This document shows positions 25,527 through 33,086 of a stretch of DNA of 64,000 bases, in pieces. The notes under the pieces were generated by a model. It searched no databases. It saw only the letters and a list, made by a program, of their open reading frames with translations, and was not told where the DNA came from. The stretch spans positions 186,001 to 250,000 of the forward strand of contig NZ_FOTW01000011.1 of the NCBI RefSeq assembly GCF_900114705.1, written 5' to 3'. This DNA comes from Rugamonas rubra (GTDB taxonomy: Bacteria > Pseudomonadota > Gammaproteobacteria > Burkholderiales > Burkholderiaceae_D). A program made the position numbers and the translations under genes. Within the stretch, counting starts at the first letter, position 1; every line of letters begins with the position of its first letter.

Positions 25527-26437
25527 GCATAGATTTCCTGAGAAACCACGCTCAAACGCTTGGCGACTTCGCCCGTGAAACGGCGGAGCGGGCGGCGCAG
25601 AATCCATCTGACTTCTGGCTGCGCATGGCGGCGGAAAACCAAACCCAGGCGGCACAAGATGCCGAGCGCGATCTTTCGCAGGCCTACGCCGAGCAAGTTG
25701 GCGAACTGTTGGATTTGCGCCTTACGGGGCCGACGGCGAACGGCTCGATAGCGCTGGACGCGTTCATCCGAATCGCCGAGCCGCTGTCCAAGGCTTGGCA
25801 GGCGGCGGCCTACCGCATCCGCCATGGCGTGCCGCAAGGGCGGGGCGGTGGGGAAATTGCCGACACCTTGAACCTGAAATTGGCGGGCATCGCCCATGGT
25901 TCGACACGGATTCTCGTCACCGGCGATGCCGCGACCGATCTGACCGGCGAAAGCCTATTGCACGCCACGCTGGTGCAGACCTTTCGGCTATTGCGTGCTA
26001 CGAATGACGAGTTCTACGATGCGGTCGATGCGATCGGCGGGCGATCCGCTCAGTATTTCGGGGAGGTGATGAAAGCCCTTGGTCGCGCGGGCTTGTCCGC
26101 CGAGTTTTCGTGGCGTTCACCAATTGGCCATCATGTTTGGCATGGTAGTTCGGAGGACGTCCTGCGTATCCGCACTCTGCTCAATGCGGTGGTCGCGCCC
26201 GAGGTCTATGAAGAAGAGATCAATGGATGCGTCGCAGGCATTGTGGACACCGGCCGTCTCGAGCTGAGAACGCGCGAAGGACATATCCACATCCGCTTCC
26301 CGCTGGACTTGACCGGCAAGGTGCAAAAGCTCTCGACCCGAAAATCCATCACGATCCACGTGAGCACGACGAAATATTGGGATGCAGTGGCAAAGAAAGA
26401 CGTCTTCAAACGTTGGATGATTGATGTTCTCGCGTAG
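25523..26437 (+). CDS. Uncharacterised partner of the nucleotidyltransferase-like gene
   Basis: A 304-residue soluble protein without signal peptide or membrane segment. The first 70 residues are helical and charged (possible coiled coil), the middle is mixed alpha/beta, and the C-terminus (about 225-304) is a small beta-rich domain (VDTGRLELRTREGHIHIRFP). AAGGAT lies before the ATG, which overlaps the previous stop (ATGA). No family or catalytic motif recognised. Lower GC than the flanks, like its partner, so the two genes probably arrived together and act together. Confidence 0.6.
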   Translation: MSIDFLRNHAQTLGDFARETAERAAQNPSDFWLRMAAENQTQAAQDAERDLSQAYAEQVGELLDLRLTGPTANGSIALDAFIRIAEPLSKAWQAAAYRIRHGVPQGRGGGEIADTLNLKLAGIAHGSTRILVTGDAATDLTGESLLHATLVQTFRLLRATNDEFYDAVDAIGGRSAQYFGEVMKALGRAGLSAEFSWRSPIGHHVWHGSSEDVLRIRTLLNAVVAPEVYEEEINGCVAGIVDTGRLELRTREGHIHIRFPLDLTGKVQKLSTRKSITIHVSTTKYWDAVAKKDVFKRWMIDVLA

Positions 26438-26545
26438 CACGCGCTGTGCACTTTTTCGCAGAATTTCGCGCCGGCCACCGGGTGTTAAAAATTAAATCTT
26501 AATTTATCGATATCATCCGAGCTCCCCAAACCGCAGGAGCTCGCT

Positions 26546-27507
26546 ATGCCCCCCGTTCGCCTTGCCGCCGCCCTGACCTTGGCCTTCGCCAGCCTGGCGG
26601 CGCTACCGATGCATGCCGCCGCCCAGAACGACAACGTCTGCATCAATTGCTTCGAACAGCGCTGGATCTACTTCGGCGGCGACCTGTCCAGTTAGACATC
26701 GGCCTGGCCCATACGGCGCCGCACAAGCCGCTCGAGGTGCGCTCGGCCGACGGCAGCGTGCCCTATTCGCCGGACACCGACGACCAGGTGGCCAAGGAGG
26801 CGCTGCTGCTGCGCCGCGGCGGTCGCATCGGCGAGGGGGAGCGGCTGCGCGTGTCGGCCTACCAGTCGGCGCGCAACATGACGGCGATGTGGGCCACGCC
26901 GGCGTCCGCCTGCAACAAGGAGTTCTTCAAGATCCAGCGGGACTACTACGCGAACTTCAACGCGCTGTTCAACACGCCGTCGAAGTACTTCCTCTACTAC
27001 GACGAGATCCGCGTGCTGAACTGGGATCCGGCCTGCGCCGACGTCACGGCCGGCAAGTTCCTGGCGGACATGACCAAGACGGTGCAGGCCGATTTGCTGG
27101 CCAGGCATCCGGCGTTGGAGAGGTACATCTGGAACGACATGTACGACCCCACCATGAACGCGGTGGAGAAGTACTGGCTGGCCCGGGGCAGCATGGCCGG
27201 CGCGGTCGACGGCTTGCAACCCAAGACGGTGGTGGTGAACTGGACGGATTCGACCGACGCCAAGCGCATCGAATCGTTGAAGTATTTCGGCGACAGGGCG
27301 ATGCGGCAGATGATCGCCGGCTACTACGACAAGACGGACTTGAGCGACATCGACAGATGGCGCGACGTCCTGAATACTGCTGAGAGCAACGGTCTGCGCG
27401 GTGTGCAGGGTTTCATGTACACCACTTGGCATGCCAATGAGGGCTACGGCCAGCTGGAGGCGGTTGCCGAGCACATCAAGTCAAAGAGCAAGCGTTGGCC
27501 CCAGTAG
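26546..27507 (+). pseudogene. Decayed gene for a secreted glycosidase-like protein (frameshift and probable internal deletion)
   Basis: Frame 2 from ATG 26546 encodes a signal peptide (cleavage near MHA-AAQ) and then NDNVCINCFEQRWIYFGGDL before a stop at 26693-26695. Frame 1 continues at once with LDIGLAHTAPHKPLEV and stays open for 270 residues to 27507, ending with EGYGQLEAVAEHIKS. The C-terminal part looks like the second half of a TIM-barrel glycoside-hydrolase-like protein (NWTDSTDAKRIESLKYFGD, MYTTWHANEGYG). The N-terminal half of such a barrel is missing between the two pieces, so a deletion joined them out of frame. An assembly error is possible. Confidence 0.65.
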
Positions 27508-27574
27508 GCGAGGGCGGGAATACTGTCCCGGCAACCATTCGTGGCAGGATGCGCCGGCGGCCGGGTTTCGGCGG

Positions 27575-27603
27575 AAAAAAAAGGCCGAACGGTGAGTTCG
27601 GCC
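27575..27603 (-). terminator. Intrinsic terminator of the chemoreceptor gene (minus strand)
   Basis: Read on the minus strand, GGCCGAAC, a five-base loop, GTTCGGCC and then eight T residues (plus-strand A run 27575-27582). It lies 38 nt past the chemoreceptor stop. Confidence 0.9.
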
Positions 27604-27640
27604 CAAGGGGAGGAAGACTTTGTGGCGGCGCGCTGGCCGC

Positions 27641-29377
27641 TTAGAACTCGACCCAGTCGTCGTCGGCGCCGGCCAGCGCCGCCGCCGGTTTGGCTGCCGG
27701 GGCGGCCGGGGCCGCCGTGCGCGGCGCGGCGGCGAGGGCGGTGCGCGGGCGGCGCGGCGCGGCCGGCGCGGCCATGCGCGCGCGTGCCACCGTGGCGCGG
27801 GCGGGGGCCGGCGCCGCCAGGCGGGCCGCCGTGCCGCCGGTGTCGAGCTTGAAGATGCTGACCACCTCGGCCAGCTTGGCCGACTGGTCCTGCATTGACT
27901 CGGCGGCGGCGGCGGCCTGCTCGACCAGCGCGGCGTTCTGCTGCGTCACCTGGTCCATCTGCGTGATGGCTTGGTTGACCTGCTCGATGCCGGTGCTCTG
28001 CTCGTCGCTGGCCTGGCTGATCTGGGTCATGATCTGGGTCACCCGGGCGATGCTCTCGACGATCTCGTGCATGGTCTGGCCGGCCTTGTCGACCAGGCCG
28101 GAACCGAGTTCGACCTTCTGCACCGAGTCGTCGATCAGGCCCTTGATGTCCTTGGCGGCGGCCGCCGAGCGCTGCGCCAGGTTGCGCACCTCGGAGGCGA
28201 CGACGGCGAAGCCGCGCCCCTGCTCGCCGGCGCGGGCCGCCTCCACCGCCGCGTTCAAGGCCAAAATGTTGGTCTGGAAGGCGATGGCGTCGATCACGCT
28301 GATGATCTCGACGATCTTGCGCGAGGAGTCGTTGATCGAGCCCATGGTGTGCACCACCTCGCCGACCACGGCGCCGCCGCGGCTGGCGATGGCCGAGGCG
28401 CTGATGGCCAGCTGGTTGGCCTGGCGGGCGTTGTCGGCGTTCTGCTTGACGGTCGAGGTCAGCTCCTCCATCGCCGAGGCGGTCTCCTCCAGCGAACTGG
28501 CCTGCTCCTCGGTGCGCGAGGACAGGTCGGCGTTGCCGGCCGCGATCTGGCTCGACGCCGTGGCCATGGTCTGGGTGCCGCTGCGCACTTGGTCGACGAT
28601 GTCGACCAGGTAGGTGTTCATGTCCTTGAGCGCGCCCATCAGCTGGCCCGTCTCGTCGCCGCCGGCGACGACGATGTGGCTGGTCAGGTCGCCGGCGGAG
28701 ACGGTCTCGGCCACCTTGACGGCGGCCTTGATCGGCCCGGTGATGGTGCGCGTGATCCACCACGAGGCGGCGGCGCCGATCGCCAGCGCCACCACGCCGA
28801 GCGCGACCAGCAGGCTGCGGCCGCTCTGGTACTGTTGCTGGATCTGTGCGGCGCTGGCGTCGAGCAGGGCGGCCTTCTGGTCGGAGAATTTCTTCAGCGC
28901 GTCGAGGTATTGGATGCGCTTTTGCGTCATCTCGCCCTCGTACAGCGACTTGGCCTGGGCCAGGTCGCCGGCGCCCTTGGCGACGAAGACGGCCTTGCGC
29001 ACACCGGTGTAGGCCTTGCGCGTGTCGAGCACCTGCTGGAACAGCGGCTTGAGCGCGCCGTCGCCAAGCTCGGCGCCCATCTTGTCCTGGATCTGCGTGG
29101 CGCGGCCGGACGACTCGGCCATCAAGGTCTCGAGCGCCTTCTGGTCGGCCGCATCGGCCACCATCCAGGCGCCGGTGGTGCGCGCCGCGTTCACTTCGAT
29201 GACCTTGACCCATTCGGCGATCAGGCGCTCGTCGCGGATCTTCACGCCGACCATCTCCTCGGTCAGGGCGCTGGCGCTGCTCAGGCGCAGGATGCCGATC
29301 AGCGTCATCACGATCAGCAACAGCAGGATGACGGAGAAGCCCAAGCCGAGCCGGGTGCCGATTTTCAAATTCTTCAT
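27641..29377 (-). CDS. Methyl-accepting chemotaxis protein (Tsr-like, 4HB sensor)
   Basis: A 578-residue chemoreceptor. TM1 is at about residues 10-31, a four-helix-bundle ligand domain at 35-185, and TM2 at about 188-210 followed by HAMP (RTITGPIKAAVKVAETVSAGDL). The signalling hairpin carries the conserved tip IDAIAFQTNILALNAAVEAA. An Ala/Pro-rich linker (about 515-570) ends in DDDWVEF, which resembles the NWETF-type pentapeptide that tethers CheR and CheB. AAGGAAGAG precedes the start. No che genes are nearby, so it is an orphan receptor; its ligand is unknown. Confidence 0.93.
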   Translation of the reverse strand: MKNLKIGTRLGLGFSVILLLLIVMTLIGILRLSSASALTEEMVGVKIRDERLIAEWVKVIEVNAARTTGAWMVADAADQKALETLMAESSGRATQIQDKMGAELGDGALKPLFQQVLDTRKAYTGVRKAVFVAKGAGDLAQAKSLYEGEMTQKRIQYLDALKKFSDQKAALLDASAAQIQQQYQSGRSLLVALGVVALAIGAAASWWITRTITGPIKAAVKVAETVSAGDLTSHIVVAGGDETGQLMGALKDMNTYLVDIVDQVRSGTQTMATASSQIAAGNADLSSRTEEQASSLEETASAMEELTSTVKQNADNARQANQLAISASAIASRGGAVVGEVVHTMGSINDSSRKIVEIISVIDAIAFQTNILALNAAVEAARAGEQGRGFAVVASEVRNLAQRSAAAAKDIKGLIDDSVQKVELGSGLVDKAGQTMHEIVESIARVTQIMTQISQASDEQSTGIEQVNQAITQMDQVTQQNAALVEQAAAAAESMQDQSAKLAEVVSIFKLDTGGTAARLAAPAPARATVARARMAAPAAPRRPRTALAAAPRTAAPAAPAAKPAAALAGADDDWVEF

Positions 29378-29453
29378 GGTGCTCTTCCTTGTGGGATGCG
29401 AAGCCGGCCTGCGCAGCGTTCTGGCGGCCGGGCCGGATGACGATCCGACAATG

Positions 29454-29467
29454 CAATGCTAGCATTG
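29454..29467. promoter_or_regulatory. Perfect 14-bp palindrome upstream of the chemoreceptor gene
   Basis: CAATGCTAGCATTG lies 77 nt before the chemoreceptor start codon. It is a candidate regulator site; no specific family can be named. Confidence 0.35.
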
Positions 29468-29640
29468 TTTACTTGTAATTAATAGCCGTAAGGAAATATT
29501 GTGGCGGAATTTTTCATGGCGGTTTTTCATTCTCCGCCGCAGATTCGGGAGCAGGTGTCCCGATTCAGCAACATAAAAAATGCCGCCGCCGGTTTCCCCC
29601 GGGCCGCGCGCGACAGGAGGGAAATACATCGAAGAGGCGA

Positions 29641-29669
29641 TTGACATGAAAAAAATGCAATGATACATT
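29641..29669 (+). promoter_or_regulatory. Sigma-70 promoter of the RiPP operon
   Basis: A perfect -35 TTGACA (29641-29646), a 17-nt spacer and -10 TACATT (29664-29669). The start site would be near 29676, giving a 60-nt leader before the precursor ATG. A 12-bp palindrome ACCACAAGTGGT at 29679-29690 lies just after it and could be an operator or a leader hairpin. Confidence 0.65.
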
Positions 29670-29735
29670 TCTGTCACCACCACAAGTGGTATTGCTGTTC
29701 GATTGGATTTTTAACTACTCTAAAAGGTTGGAAAA

Positions 29736-29924
29736 ATGAAAAATCAGAATCAAACCAAACTGTTCGCCTTCAAACTGGCCGCGAAGAAAGAGCAAGAAAC
29801 CAAGGCCGCCCCGCAATGGAAACAGCGCGACGGCGTCGCCCTGGCCGGCTGCTCCGGCCCGGACGCCCGCGCCGATCGCTTTGGCGGTGGCAGTGCCGGC
29901 CGCGATAACGGCATCTGGTGCTAA
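29736..29924 (+). CDS. Putative RiPP precursor peptide for the downstream ATP-grasp enzyme
   Basis: A 62-residue peptide beginning MKNQNQTKLFAFKLAAKKEQ. Residues 1-37 are a charged, helix-prone leader; LFAFKLA (9-15) recalls the PFFARFL helix that microviridin leaders use to dock on their ATP-grasp enzyme. Residues 38-62 differ sharply: Gly-rich with four Arg/Asp pairs or near-pairs, Ser40 and Ser53, Asp43, Asp47 and Asp57, and cysteines at position 39 and at the very C-terminus (GIWC). Ser plus acidic residues are the classic donors and acceptors for graspetide ester or amide crosslinks. The call rests on size, position directly before the ATP-grasp gene, own promoter and leader/core contrast. 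Confidence 0.72.
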   Translation: MKNQNQTKLFAFKLAAKKEQETKAAPQWKQRDGVALAGCSGPDARADRFGGGSAGRDNGIWC

Positions 29925-29971
29925 GCGCGGCCCAGCCCGCTTGACTTCCGCGTGGCACTGAGCTTCGCGTC

Positions 29972-29997
29972 CTGGCCGCGCCGCCGTGGGCGGCCAG
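29972..29997 (+). terminator. Stem-loop between precursor and ATP-grasp gene (likely attenuator)
   Basis: CTGGCCGC (29972-29979) pairs perfectly with GCGGCCAG (29990-29997) across a ten-base loop. No T-run follows, so it is not a full terminator. Such intercistronic hairpins after RiPP precursor genes commonly give more precursor than enzyme transcript. Confidence 0.5.
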
Positions 29998-30071
29998 CGA
30001 CGATACGGCTGCGGGCACGGCCCAGGCCGGCCTTGCCGACGCGCCAACTTCTCGCCATTTGACGGGTGCCC

Positions 30072-31070
30072 ATGGCCAAAAAAGTCCTGATTGTCAGCAA
30101 CAGCTCGGATCTGCACGCCGACCTCGTCGTTCCCATTCTGATCGGCAAGGGTTGCACCCCCTTCCGCCTCGATCTCGACCGTTTCCCCCGCGACTACGAA
30201 CTGTGCCAGCGCTTCCGCCAGGGCGAGTGGGGCGGCGACCTGCGCCACCTGCCCAGCGACCAGCGCGTCGGCATGGGCGAGATCGGCGCGGTGTGGGCCA
30301 GGAAGCCGGCCGAGTACGCCTTCCGCAGCGCCGACCTGTCGGCCCAGGAGTCCGCCTATGCCAAGCAGGAGACGGAGCAGGCCCTGTTCGGCCTGCTGAT
30401 GGCGCTCGACTGCTTCTGGATCGGCCACCCGTCCGCCGTGCGGGCGGCGATGTGGAAGGGCGAGCAACTCAAGCGCGCGATGGCCCTGGGCTTCCGCGTG
30501 CCGGCCACCATCGTCAGCAACGCGCCGGCGCGGGTCCGCGCCTTCCGCCAGGGCGTGCCGGGCGACATCGTCTTCAAGTCGATGTCGACGCCGGCGCTGG
30601 GCGCCGACGAGGTGGCCGAGGCGCTGCGCCAGACCGGCGGCATCGGCACCACCATCGTCAGCGAGGAGATGATGGACAACATCGACGCCGTCGGCGAGCT
30701 GGCCTGCCAGTTCCAGGAATACATCCCCAAGCAATACGAGCTGCGCGTGACCATCATCGGCGAGCAGCTGTTCGCCGCCAAGATCCACTCGCAGGACGAC
30801 GCCCGCACCATGGTCGACGTGCGCGACATGGCGGCCGAGATCCGCTACGAGGCGACCACGCTGCCGGCCGAGATCGAGCGGCGCTGTCGCGCCTTCGTCG
30901 CCGGCTACGGCCTGCAGTTCGGCGCGCTCGACCTGATCGTCACGCCGGACGGCGAACACGTCTTCCTGGAAAACAATCCCGCCGGCCAGTTCCTCTACAT
31001 CGAGCAATTGATTCCCGAGTTCAAGCTGCTCGAGACCTTGGCCGACACCCTGCTGCGGGGCGCCGCGTGA
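30072..31070 (+). CDS. MvdD/graspetide-type ATP-grasp peptide ligase
   Basis: A 332-residue ATP-grasp enzyme of normal length for RiPP maturases of the MvdC/MvdD group. The N-terminal pre-domain reads KVLIVSNSSDLHADLVVP...CTPFRLDLDRFP and is followed by AVWARKPAEYAF, WIGHPSAVRAAMWKG and LGFRVPATIVSN, all landmarks of that group. The ATP-grasp part has KSMS near residue 173, QEYIPKQYELRVTIIGEQ, and the metal ligands in GALDLIVTPDGEHVFLENNPAGQ. It would activate Asp/Glu side chains as acyl phosphates and link them to Ser, Thr or Lys in the 29736 peptide. ATG 30072 is used; a GTG six bases earlier is possible. Confidence 0.9.
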   Translation: MAKKVLIVSNSSDLHADLVVPILIGKGCTPFRLDLDRFPRDYELCQRFRQGEWGGDLRHLPSDQRVGMGEIGAVWARKPAEYAFRSADLSAQESAYAKQETEQALFGLLMALDCFWIGHPSAVRAAMWKGEQLKRAMALGFRVPATIVSNAPARVRAFRQGVPGDIVFKSMSTPALGADEVAEALRQTGGIGTTIVSEEMMDNIDAVGELACQFQEYIPKQYELRVTIIGEQLFAAKIHSQDDARTMVDVRDMAAEIRYEATTLPAEIERRCRAFVAGYGLQFGALDLIVTPDGEHVFLENNPAGQFLYIEQLIPEFKLLETLADTLLRGAA

Positions 31071-31948
31071 GCGCGCCGCTGCACCTGTTGCACAGCCTGC
31101 GCGGCATCGAGCTGGCGCGCGACAGCCGGGTGCTGCTGCTGGCCGCCTCCCACCTCGACATGGAGCTGCTGCCGCCACTGTACGAGCAGCTGCGCGGCAT
31201 CGGCCCGTGCGAGCGGCTCGACGTGGTGCTGCATTGCCGTGGCGGCGAGGTCAACGCGGCGCGCCGCATCGCCCTGCTGCTGCGCCGCCACGCCCGCCAG
31301 CTGGCCTTCATCGTGCCCTATTATTGCCAGTCGGCCGCCACCATCCTGTGCCTGGCGGCGGACCAGATCGTCGCCGGCGAGATGGCGCTCTTCTCGCCCA
31401 TCGACCCCTTGCTGCACGGCGGCGGCGACGACGGCGCCGCCACCACGCTGTCCTGCATGGACATCAAGCGCTTCGGCGACATGGCCGCCGACTGGTTCGG
31501 CGCCGACTCGCAGCAGGCCAGGGAGCAGTCGCTGGAGCTGCTGTGCAACAGCGTCTTCCCGCCGACCCTGACCGCCTTCTACCGGCGCAGCGAGGAGCTG
31601 CGCCAGATCGGCGAGGAGTTGCTGGCCCACCAGCTGCCGCGGCTGGACGGGGCGGCGCGCCGGCGCATTGTCGAACAGCTGATGTACGGCTACCATTCGC
31701 ACGACTACGCCATCGACGGCGACGAGCTGGGCCGGCTCGGCCTGCGCGTCGAGCGCCACGAGCAGGTCGAGCAGCTGGCCTGGCAACTGTCGACGGTGTT
31801 CCAGGCGGCCGTCGGCGGCAGCGCGCGCCAGTCCGTCGAACAGCCCTGGCACGACGTGCTGCTGGCCAGCAGCGACGGCCTGCGCCTGCGCCAGCACCGC
31901 GCCGACGGGCTGCTGCCGGCATGGAGCGAGACGCAGGTGCTGCGATGA
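31067..31948 (+). CDS. SDH-family Clp-fold serine proteinase, candidate leader peptidase of the RiPP operon
   Basis: A 293-residue protein from a GTG overlapping the ATP-grasp stop (GTGA). It matches the Clp/crotonase-fold SDH (serine dehydrogenase proteinase) family: DVVLHCRGGEVNAARRIA is the oxyanion strand-loop, and Ser89 in YYCQSAATILCLAAD is the nucleophile, followed by ALFSPIDPLL. It has no signal peptide or strong membrane helix, so it would act in the cytoplasm. The operon's ABC exporter has no peptidase domain, so this is the natural candidate to cut the leader from the modified precursor. That role is inference. Confidence 0.82.
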   Translation: MSAPLHLLHSLRGIELARDSRVLLLAASHLDMELLPPLYEQLRGIGPCERLDVVLHCRGGEVNAARRIALLLRRHARQLAFIVPYYCQSAATILCLAADQIVAGEMALFSPIDPLLHGGGDDGAATTLSCMDIKRFGDMAADWFGADSQQAREQSLELLCNSVFPPTLTAFYRRSEELRQIGEELLAHQLPRLDGAARRRIVEQLMYGYHSHDYAIDGDELGRLGLRVERHEQVEQLAWQLSTVFQAAVGGSARQSVEQPWHDVLLASSDGLRLRQHRADGLLPAWSETQVLR

Positions 31949-32523
31949 GCGGCGAGCTGTTCTTCGGCGCCACGCTGCGCTACCTGCTCGGCTTCCTGCT
32001 GCTGTGCGGCGCCTGGGGCAAGTCCGCCTCCTTCGCCGGCCTGAAGCACAACCTGGTCGAGTCCTTCGGCCTGTCGGCCGGCCTGGCCGCCCTGCTGGCG
32101 CCGCTGCTGGTGGGCGCCGAGGGGCTGCTCGGCGCGGTCCTGCTGGTCGACTCGGGCGCCGACGACCAGGCCCTGCTCGCCGCGTTGGCCATGCTGCTCA
32201 GCTTCACGCTGGTGGTCGGCTACCAGTTCGTCAGCCGCGACGTGGTGCGCTGCAGCTGCTTCGGCGAGGCCGAGCGGCCGGTGTCCGGCTACGACCTGCT
32301 GCGCAACCTGCTGTTGATCGCCGCCATCGTCGGCGCGCTGGCCGGCGGCGGCCACGGCGGCGAACCGGCGGCCGGCGGCGCGCTTGCCGCCGCCGGCGAG
32401 GAGGTGGGGGCCGGCCTGGCCGCGCGCCTGATGTGCGCCGGCCTGGGCCTGCTGTTGGCCGTGCTCTGCGTCCACTTCCACGACCTGGTCACGCTGCTGG
32501 GCACGCCGGAGGAGGGCGCATGA
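31945..32523 (+). CDS. MauE/DoxX-like redox-associated membrane protein
   Basis: A 192-residue polytopic membrane protein with four or five hydrophobic helices (about residues 8-25, 42-68, 76-95, 117-135 and 155-180). Cys103 and Cys105 in VRCSCFGE form the C-x-C-F-G motif diagnostic of MauE-like proteins, which pass electrons or disulfides to periplasmic partners. In methylamine dehydrogenase maturation MauE works with the thioredoxin-like MauD; the next gene here is a MauD-like protein, so the pair is conserved in order. ATGA overlaps on both sides. Probable role is redox handling of the two cysteines in the RiPP core. Confidence 0.82.
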   Translation: MSGELFFGATLRYLLGFLLLCGAWGKSASFAGLKHNLVESFGLSAGLAALLAPLLVGAEGLLGAVLLVDSGADDQALLAALAMLLSFTLVVGYQFVSRDVVRCSCFGEAERPVSGYDLLRNLLLIAAIVGALAGGGHGGEPAAGGALAAAGEEVGAGLAARLMCAGLGLLLAVLCVHFHDLVTLLGTPEEGA

Positions 32524-33086
32524 GCGAACTCGACACCATCCACCTGGCGCTGGCCGCGCTGGCCGGCGCCATCGCCCTCAACCTCAAGCTGAGCTTCCGT
32601 CTGCTGGGCCTGCTGAAACAACACGGCCTGGACGGCGCCCGGGCCGACGCCCTGCCGCTCGGCGCGCCCGTGCCGGCCGTGCGCGGCCGTCCGCTGGTCG
32701 GCAAGGGCCCGTGGCGCGAGGCGCTGCCGGCCGGCCGGCCGACGGTGCTGCTCTTCCTGTCGAGCAAGTGCGTGAAGTGCCGCGCCAAGCTGGCCGAGCT
32801 CGCCGCGCTGGCGCCGCTGGCCGCCTGCGCCGGCGTCGAGCTGCGCCTGGTCAGCACCGAGCCGGGCTGGCGGCTGCGCCGCTGGCTGGCCGGCAGCGGC
32901 CTGGACGGCGTCACGCTGCGGGTCGGCGCCAAGCCCTACCGCCGGCTCAACCCCTTGCTGGCCTCGCCGGCCTACCTGTTCGTCGACGAGCACGGCGCGC
33001 TGCAGGCCGGCGGCCCGATCGGCGACGACGACTGGCTCAGCTTCGCCGCGCAGATGCGCGAGCTCGACGCGGACGCGGCGGCATGA
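32520..33086 (+). CDS. Membrane-anchored thioredoxin-like protein (MauD-like) with CVKC site
   Basis: A 188-residue protein with one N-terminal membrane anchor (about residues 8-32) and a periplasmic-side thioredoxin-fold domain. The redox centre is Cys84-Val-Lys-Cys87 after the strand PTVLLFLSSKCVKC; the cis-Pro is in LLASPAYLFVDEHG. MauD and TlpA relatives reduce or shuffle disulfides in a specific client. Coupled by ATGA overlap to the MauE-like gene and to the exporter. Direction of electron flow, oxidation or reduction of the peptide, cannot be decided from sequence. Confidence 0.85.
   Translation: MSELDTIHLALAALAGAIALNLKLSFRLLGLLKQHGLDGARADALPLGAPVPAVRGRPLVGKGPWREALPAGRPTVLLFLSSKCVKCRAKLAELAALAPLAACAGVELRLVSTEPGWRLRRWLAGSGLDGVTLRVGAKPYRRLNPLLASPAYLFVDEHGALQAGGPIGDDDWLSFAAQMRELDADAAA

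Larger units (their letters stand above)
29378..29735. other. 358-bp divergent intergenic region between chemoreceptor and RiPP precursor
   Basis: An AT-rich spacer holding the chemoreceptor promoter (minus strand), the palindrome CAATGCTAGCATTG at 29454-29467, and the precursor promoter at 29641-29669. A 74-codon minus-strand frame (29459-29683) lacks a ribosome site and plausible protein character and was not called. Confidence 0.7.

Noticed and set aside
24813..26520. Integrative element flanked by tRNA attachment sites
   Set aside because: The lower-GC pair lies next to tRNA-Pro, but I found no repeat of the tRNA 3' end downstream and no integrase, so only a composition-based claim is kept.
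29459..29683. A 74-codon minus-strand frame between the chemoreceptor and the RiPP precursor
   Set aside because: No ribosome site, no recognisable features, and it overlaps the good plus-strand promoter at 29641-29669.
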